Assembly (NCBI RefSeq): GCF_013343005.1
Contig: NZ_CP054491.1
Location: forward strand, 2,400,501-2,464,500
From: Candidatus Reidiella endopervernicosa
GTDB taxonomy: Bacteria; Pseudomonadota; Gammaproteobacteria; GCF-013343005
Direction of reading: 5' to 3'
DNA: 64,000 bases
Position numbers and translations under genes: made by a program
In this document: piece after piece, positions 59,365-64,000 of the stretch
Layout: each line of letters opens with the position of its first letter
How positions within the stretch are numbered: the stretch's first letter is position 1
Notes under the pieces: generated by a model
What the model saw: the letters and a program-made list of their open reading frames with translations, nothing else
The model's database searches: none
What the model was told of the DNA's origin: nothing

Positions 59365-61418
59365 GCAGACACACCGGCATCGGACTCGGTACCAAACTGG
59401 TCCTCTCCAGTTTGGTGTTGTTGGCGATCCCCTGGTTCGGCTACAGCTACCTGCAGGAGATGAAACAGTTCCTGCTGCAGGGACAGGAGAAGGCGCAGCT
59501 GATGGCCGCACGTGCGGCCGCCACCGCACTGCACAACCGCAACGATCTGTTCGATCCCAGCAGTGGTCTACCGGGTCCGCTGCATCAGAAGAGCGCCTTC
59601 TACGCCTACCCACTCAAACCCGATATTCAGATCGATGGCTACACCTCCGACTGGTTAGATCTGCTCGAGCACGCCTCCAAGCATGGTGAGGAGAGCACCA
59701 TTCATATCGATGAGCGTCGACGTGAGGTTCCTCCCTCCTTCAAGCTGATCCTCGGCGTCAATGGTGAACACCTCTATGGCGTCATCGAAGTCAAAGACCC
59801 CAAGCTGGTCTATCGACACCCCGGTTACCGTCGTCTCGATAACAGTGACCACCTGCGTCTGGCGCTGGTTGATAATCAAGGCAAGCTGCGTCGCTATCTG
59901 ATGACCACCGAGGGACCAGGTATCGTCACCACCTATGAGGTCGATGAACGCTGGCGCTATCCGCTCGATGGCAAACCGAGTTACGGCATCTGGGGCCATT
60001 GGCGCGAACAGAGCGGTGGTTACACCGTGGAGTGGCGCATGCCTCTAACGATGCTCAACACCGAACAGCGACTGCGTATCGATGTCGCCGATGTGCTTGA
60101 TGACAACGACCGCCGTGTCTCAGCCCTGATCGGCACCCTACCTGCTGAGTGGTCTGATGAACTCAACCATCTGATCGTCCGCTCCACTGAGCTTGAACAG
60201 ATCCTCTCTGGACTCGGACGAAGCAGCGCCCACATCTGGGTAATCGATCGCTATCGAAGGGTGCGCGCCAGTATCGGCGCTGCTGGCGGCAGCACTACTG
60301 CGAGTCTTGATGAGTCTCTGGTACAGGAGGCACTCAGCGGTGAGAGCAGCATCGGTTATCGACACAACAGTAACAACAGTGAGGTAGAGACAATCATCAC
60401 CTCCCATCCGATCTATTCCAGGGAGCAGGTCGTCGGAGCGGTAGTACTGGAGCAGGATGTCGATGAGATCCTGTTACTACAGCGTCAGACCTTTGAGAAG
60501 ATAGCACTCACCACCCTGTTGATCTTGCTACTGAGTATCATCACGCTGCTGCTCTTCTCCTACCGTCTCACCTGGCGCATAAAGCGACTCAGCCGTGAAG
60601 TGGGTGAGGTGATTGATGATAAGGGGCGTGTACTCTGCGCCGGCGTTAAGTCGGGGCATCGATCGGGAGATGAGCTAGGTGAACTCTCACGCAGCATCTC
60701 CTCCATTCTGGAGCGACTCCACCACTACCACCGTTTTCTCGAAAACATTCCACGCACCCTACGCCATGAGATCAACAACCCGCTCAATGCCATCAGCACC
60801 TCACTGCAAAACCTCTGCGATGCTCAGCCTGATCTGACCGATAACCGCTATCTACAGGGTGCCGAGCGTGGCATTACACGCCTGGGACGGATTATGGATA
60901 GCCTCACCGAGGCTGCCAGCCTTGAAGAAGCGCTGCGCAACGACAAGCTTGAACCACTTGATATCAGTTCACTCTGCAGCAGCTATGTTGAGAACTGTCG
61001 TCTCGCAAATAAACAGCAAAAGTTCACCCTCAAGGGTGGCGAGCAGCCCTGTTTTATTGAGGGATGCGATTTCAGACTCGAGCAGATACTCGACAAGTTG
61101 ATCGATAATGCCGCTGACTTCACCCCTGAGGGGGGTGAGATTGCAATCACACTCAGCTGCGATCTCGAACAGATGACAATGGAAATCAGTAATGAAGGAC
61201 CACTGCTTGATACCAAGTTACAGGGCCAACTCTTCGACTCAATGATCTCCTACAGATCTGCAGCACAGCAGGATGGACCACACCTTGGTATTGGGCTCTT
61301 TGTTGCGCGCACCATCGTCGAATACCATCGCGGCAGTATCAGAATCGCTAATCGTGCCGATGAGAAAGGAGTAGCCGTTACGATTAAATTCCCGCAGATC
61401 AAAAAACAAACAAATTAA
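59361..61418 (+). CDS. pdsS: sortase-system sensor histidine kinase (PdsS type)
   Basis: A 685-residue kinase starting at TTG 59361, overlapping the regulator's stop. An N-terminal helix (LVLSSLVLLAIPWFGYSYL) leads to a periplasmic domain of about 370 residues with a carbohydrate-binding-like beta-rich part (IQIDGYTSDWLDLL). A second helix (ALTTLLILLLSIITLLLF) and a HAMP-like linker follow. The H-box is LRHEINNPLNAIS, and the ATPase boxes are DNAADFTPEGGE and GIGLFVARTIVEYHRG. The sensed signal is unknown but is probably an envelope or glycan cue. Confidence 0.9.
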   Translation: MSRHTGIGLGTKLVLSSLVLLAIPWFGYSYLQEMKQFLLQGQEKAQLMAARAAATALHNRNDLFDPSSGLPGPLHQKSAFYAYPLKPDIQIDGYTSDWLDLLEHASKHGEESTIHIDERRREVPPSFKLILGVNGEHLYGVIEVKDPKLVYRHPGYRRLDNSDHLRLALVDNQGKLRRYLMTTEGPGIVTTYEVDERWRYPLDGKPSYGIWGHWREQSGGYTVEWRMPLTMLNTEQRLRIDVADVLDDNDRRVSALIGTLPAEWSDELNHLIVRSTELEQILSGLGRSSAHIWVIDRYRRVRASIGAAGGSTTASLDESLVQEALSGESSIGYRHNSNNSEVETIITSHPIYSREQVVGAVVLEQDVDEILLLQRQTFEKIALTTLLILLLSIITLLLFSYRLTWRIKRLSREVGEVIDDKGRVLCAGVKSGHRSGDELGELSRSISSILERLHHYHRFLENIPRTLRHEINNPLNAISTSLQNLCDAQPDLTDNRYLQGAERGITRLGRIMDSLTEAASLEEALRNDKLEPLDISSLCSSYVENCRLANKQQKFTLKGGEQPCFIEGCDFRLEQILDKLIDNAADFTPEGGEIAITLSCDLEQMTMEISNEGPLLDTKLQGQLFDSMISYRSAAQQDGPHLGIGLFVARTIVEYHRGSIRIANRADEKGVAVTIKFPQIKKQTN

Positions 61419-61591
61419 ATAGACTCACTATTGACTCGCAACAACCTATCAACACAGTCCGATTCAAGTCCGAATAGTTGAGTCAAAACAATATATCGAT
61501 ATATGCCGTTTTTCCGATATATTCAGTTTCAGTGCTGTTATCAAAATTGTTGTTAACGATGTTCTGGAGTGCATGCTAAATTGTCTCGCAG

Positions 61592-63028
61592 ATGAGACAC
61601 CTTTCAATAAACAGACTCCTGCCAACCACCTCACTGATACTGACGCTTCTTGCAGCAGCGACGCTGTTGGTCTCATGCAGCAAACCGCTCTCACAGCTGG
61701 AGCGGATCAAAAAGCGCGGTGAACTGATCGTGCTAACGCGTAACAGTCCCACGACCTACTACGAAGGCCCCAACGGACCGGCCGGTCTTGAATACGATCT
61801 GGCGGTACGCTTTGCTGAGCAGCTTGGAGTCAAGCTTCGAATTGAGGTGCCTGAGAACCTGAACCAGATCCTACAGATGGTTGATCGCGGTGAGGGAGAT
61901 CTCGCTGCAGCGGGCCTGACCATCACCAACAAACGCAAGAAGAAGGTGCGTTTTGGCCTTCCCTATCAGACTATCGTGCAGCAGTTGGTCTATAGAAACG
62001 ACGGCATCAAACCGAAAAACATTGACGATCTCGCTGAGGGTGTTCTAGAGGTGGTTGCTAGTAGCAGCCACGTCGAACGGTTGCAAGCGCTGCGCAGAGA
62101 GCATCCAGGGCTGATGTGGAATGAGAACAGCGAACAGGAGAGTGATGAACTGCTCTATCTGATCTGGCAGCGACTGATCGATTTCACCATCGCCGACTCC
62201 AACGAATTTGCCCAGAACCAGCGTTTCTACCCGGAGCTGCGCGCCGCCTTCGATATCAGTGAACCCGAGAAGCTCGGCTGGGCGCTACGCCTCTCTACCG
62301 ATGATTCACTCTATGACGAGGTCATCCGGTTTTTTACCACCTTGAAAAAAAGCGGCGAGCTGGAACATCTGCTCGATCGCTATTACGGCCACACCAAACG
62401 TTTTGACTATGTCGATACCCGCACCTTCCTCGACCAGAGCGAGGTTCTACTACCCAAATATCAACCGCTGTTTGAAGCGGCCGCCAAGAGATACAACTTC
62501 GATTGGCGTCTGCTTGCTGCCACCAGTTATCAGGAATCACACTGGGACCCTAAGGCCAGATCACCGACCGGGGTGCGCGGCTTGATGATGCTGACCCTGG
62601 CCACTGCCAAACAGATCGGGGTGAAGAGCCGGCTCGACCCAGAACAGAGTGTGATGGGTGGAGCAAAGTATCTGCGCCAGCTGATCGACCGTCTACCAGA
62701 CGGGATCAAAGAGCCCGACCGCACCTGGATGGCACTGGCCGCCTATAACATCGGTTACGGCCACCTTGAGGATGCCGGCACCCTGGCCGAGCGTCGTAAT
62801 GACAATCCAACCCTGTGGGTCGATATCAAAAAGAGTCTGCCACTGCTCAACAAACGTAAGTGGTATAGCACCGTCAAATACGGCTATGCGCGAGGTCGTG
62901 CCCCACTCCACTATGTAAGGAATATTCGCCGCTACTACGACCTGCTGGTAAAGGCGACCACCGAGGTGAAAGAGCCCGTTCCAGAGGCTGAGCACGACGC
63001 ACTGACCATCACCACACCCACGCTATAG
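61592..63028 (+). CDS. mltF: membrane-bound lytic murein transglycosylase F
   Basis: A 478-residue lipoprotein with lipobox LLVSC (Cys29). An N-terminal bacterial extracellular solute-binding (SBP_bac_3-like) module follows (ELIVLTRNSPTTYYEGPNG, GDLAAAGLTITNKRKK). A C-terminal SLT lysozyme-like domain has catalytic Glu315 in SYQESHWDP, then GVRGLMMLTLATA and ALAAYNIGYGHL. It cleaves the glycan strands of peptidoglycan to 1,6-anhydro ends at the outer membrane. Length and both domains match the family. The 174 bp upstream includes an imperfect inverted repeat (GACTCACTATT with AATAGTTGAGTC) of unknown use. Confidence 0.95.
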   Translation: MRHLSINRLLPTTSLILTLLAAATLLVSCSKPLSQLERIKKRGELIVLTRNSPTTYYEGPNGPAGLEYDLAVRFAEQLGVKLRIEVPENLNQILQMVDRGEGDLAAAGLTITNKRKKKVRFGLPYQTIVQQLVYRNDGIKPKNIDDLAEGVLEVVASSSHVERLQALRREHPGLMWNENSEQESDELLYLIWQRLIDFTIADSNEFAQNQRFYPELRAAFDISEPEKLGWALRLSTDDSLYDEVIRFFTTLKKSGELEHLLDRYYGHTKRFDYVDTRTFLDQSEVLLPKYQPLFEAAAKRYNFDWRLLAATSYQESHWDPKARSPTGVRGLMMLTLATAKQIGVKSRLDPEQSVMGGAKYLRQLIDRLPDGIKEPDRTWMALAAYNIGYGHLEDAGTLAERRNDNPTLWVDIKKSLPLLNKRKWYSTVKYGYARGRAPLHYVRNIRRYYDLLVKATTEVKEPVPEAEHDALTITTPTL

Positions 63029-63032
63029 AAAA

Positions 63033-63497
63033 CTACGCTCGACGTGCGCGGAAGAAGGCGCGCAGCATCTCACTGCTCTGCTCAGCCATTACACCACCGA
63101 CCACCTCACAACGGTGGTTGAGATTCTCATCCTGAAGAAGATTACAGATCGAACCGGCTGCCCCGGTACGCGGATCAGTAGCGGCAAAGACGACCCTTGC
63201 CACACGTGCATGCACCATTGCACCAGCACACATCGGACACGGCTCAAGCGTCACGTAGAGGGTCGTGCCAGGCAGCCGGTAGTTCTGCTGCTGCTGCGCA
63301 GCAGCGCGTAGTGCCTGAATCTCGGCATGGGCCGTTGGATCGTGACCAGCGATAGTCAGGTTCCACCCCTCTCCGATCACCTCGTCATTCTGGACCACTA
63401 CCGCTCCCACCGGAACCTCACCTTCAGCCTCTGCTCGTCGAGCCAGCGCCAGCGCTCGACTCATCCACTCAATATCTCGCTCTTCATCAGCCATCAA
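63033..63497 (-). CDS. tadA: tRNA-specific adenosine deaminase
   Basis: A 154-residue deaminase forming inosine at tRNA-Arg position 34. The zinc and catalytic residues are His57 and Glu59 in TAHAEIQAL and Cys87/Cys90 in EPCPMCAGAM. The family tract VFAATDPRTGAAGS is present. It is convergent with mltF, with 4 bp between stops. Repeat copy 11 lies 95 bp upstream, on the same strand. Confidence 0.95.
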   Translation of the reverse strand: MMADEERDIEWMSRALALARRAEAEGEVPVGAVVVQNDEVIGEGWNLTIAGHDPTAHAEIQALRAAAQQQQNYRLPGTTLYVTLEPCPMCAGAMVHARVARVVFAATDPRTGAAGSICNLLQDENLNHRCEVVGGVMAEQSSEMLRAFFRARRA

Positions 63498-63592
63498 TCA
63501 ACATCCAGTCCAAAATTAGATCGTTTGCCATTCTAACAGCCTGTTTAGTGGCAATTTAGAGTGAGTAACGACATGTCGCTTAAAGCCAACCC

Positions 63593-63875
63593 CGCTGACC
63601 GCCATGGAGAGCGAAGTGAGGGCGGTTAGTCCCCGATAGTCGACGCCGTCTGCCTATTCGTAGTTGAGAGCGCGAGCGAACGACGAAGAAGATGCAGCAG
63701 CGGCTTTATGTCGGCGTAGAGTCACTGAGGGAGTTGTGTAGAGCCGCGAAGAGGTGATTACGCAACGTACGCAGGACGGTCGGGGCGCCGCAGGCATAAA
63801 CGGTCGCGTGAAGTATTTGCCGCTTGCTTGGGCTTGGATGCCCAAAACAAACTTTCGCAAAATAGCGACTCCCGG
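63593..63875 (-). mobile_element. repeat element E283, copy 11 (intergenic)
   Basis: A 283-bp copy with mixed stem arms (type A GTTTG, type B CAAGC) and a type A right end, between tadA and the gene starting at 63933. It lies in the divergent promoter region of the two genes. Confidence 0.9.
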
Positions 63876-63932
63876 ATTTTCATTCATAATGTCTAGGTTT
63901 TGTTATCACCTATTTGTAAGGGACTCCTCCAG

Positions 63933-64000
63933 ATGAACATTGGCATCCAGACGCTGAACAAACGCATCATCGTCATCGCTCTATTGATCGCGGTGCTTGC
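63933..64000 (+). CDS. membrane protein, N-terminal fragment
   Basis: ATG 63933 opens MNIGIQTLNKRIIVIALLIAVL to the right edge: a short polar start and the beginning of a transmembrane helix, as in sensor kinases or chemoreceptors. Too short to assign. Confidence 0.4.
   Translation, partial: MNIGIQTLNKRIIVIALLIAVL

Overview
The window reads as a chromosomal segment of a gammaproteobacterium, probably of a sulfur-oxidising lineage. That placement is inference. It rests on the housekeeping genes (orn, rsgA, recR-ybaB-dnaX with the SRP RNA gene, tadA, mltF), a partial iron-sulfur hydrogenase/sulfhydrogenase-type subunit, a thiosulfate sulfurtransferase, and the 'marine proteobacterial' sortase cluster with its dedicated two-component system. 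No marker fixes the genus.

Layout. 1-7.8 kb: intact core genes (partial hydrogenase-type subunit, sulfurtransferase, orn, M48 protease, cytochrome c, phhB, rsgA) followed by two tandem phenylacetate-CoA-ligase-like paralogues and a strong terminator. 7.85-13.5 kb: an inverse-autotransporter adhesin with beta-helix repeats and a SEC-C/TPR/sulfotransferase protein, both cut by a repeat. 13.8-20.4 kb: HIT, recR, ybaB, dnaX, ffs, a hybrid histidine kinase and a YfiR-like protein. 20.7-50 kb: an accessory island in which nearly every gene is frameshifted. It holds a TonB receptor, a WD40-caspase, a caspase-DUF4384-like gene, a PPC-like secreted protein, a membrane protein, a sigma/anti-sigma pair, several small secreted or membrane proteins, a YdjM-like hydrolase, an RHS/YD protein and a large pseudo-caspase. 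50.2-64 kb: intact genes again (tRNA-Ser, mscS, a binding protein overlapping a GGDEF-EAL enzyme, the class GN sortase/target/two-component cluster, mltF, tadA).

The most striking feature is a family of 11 copies of a 279-285 bp non-coding element, here called E283. Each copy starts with a pyrimidine then CGGG(G)AGTCGC and ends GTCAGCG. Eight copies sit inside genes. In each of the eight, removing the segment (one pyrimidine plus the element) joins the host reading frame, with no target duplication left. Six copies are sense and two antisense to the host gene, so it behaves as a DNA-level mobile element rather than only an RNA intron. Its left end folds into a long hairpin whose stem shows compensatory changes through a G-U intermediate, which points to a selected RNA or single-strand structure. 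No transposase or other protein is encoded in it.

The second theme is the caspase island. On the minus strand a degraded sigma factor and putative anti-sigma factor head a run of secreted/membrane proteins and two caspase-fold proteins. On the plus strand an RHS-like protein is followed by a caspase-fold protein whose catalytic His and Cys have been replaced. The lesions are mostly single-base indels, with reading frames between them free of stops except in 32.9-37 kb, which is much more eroded.
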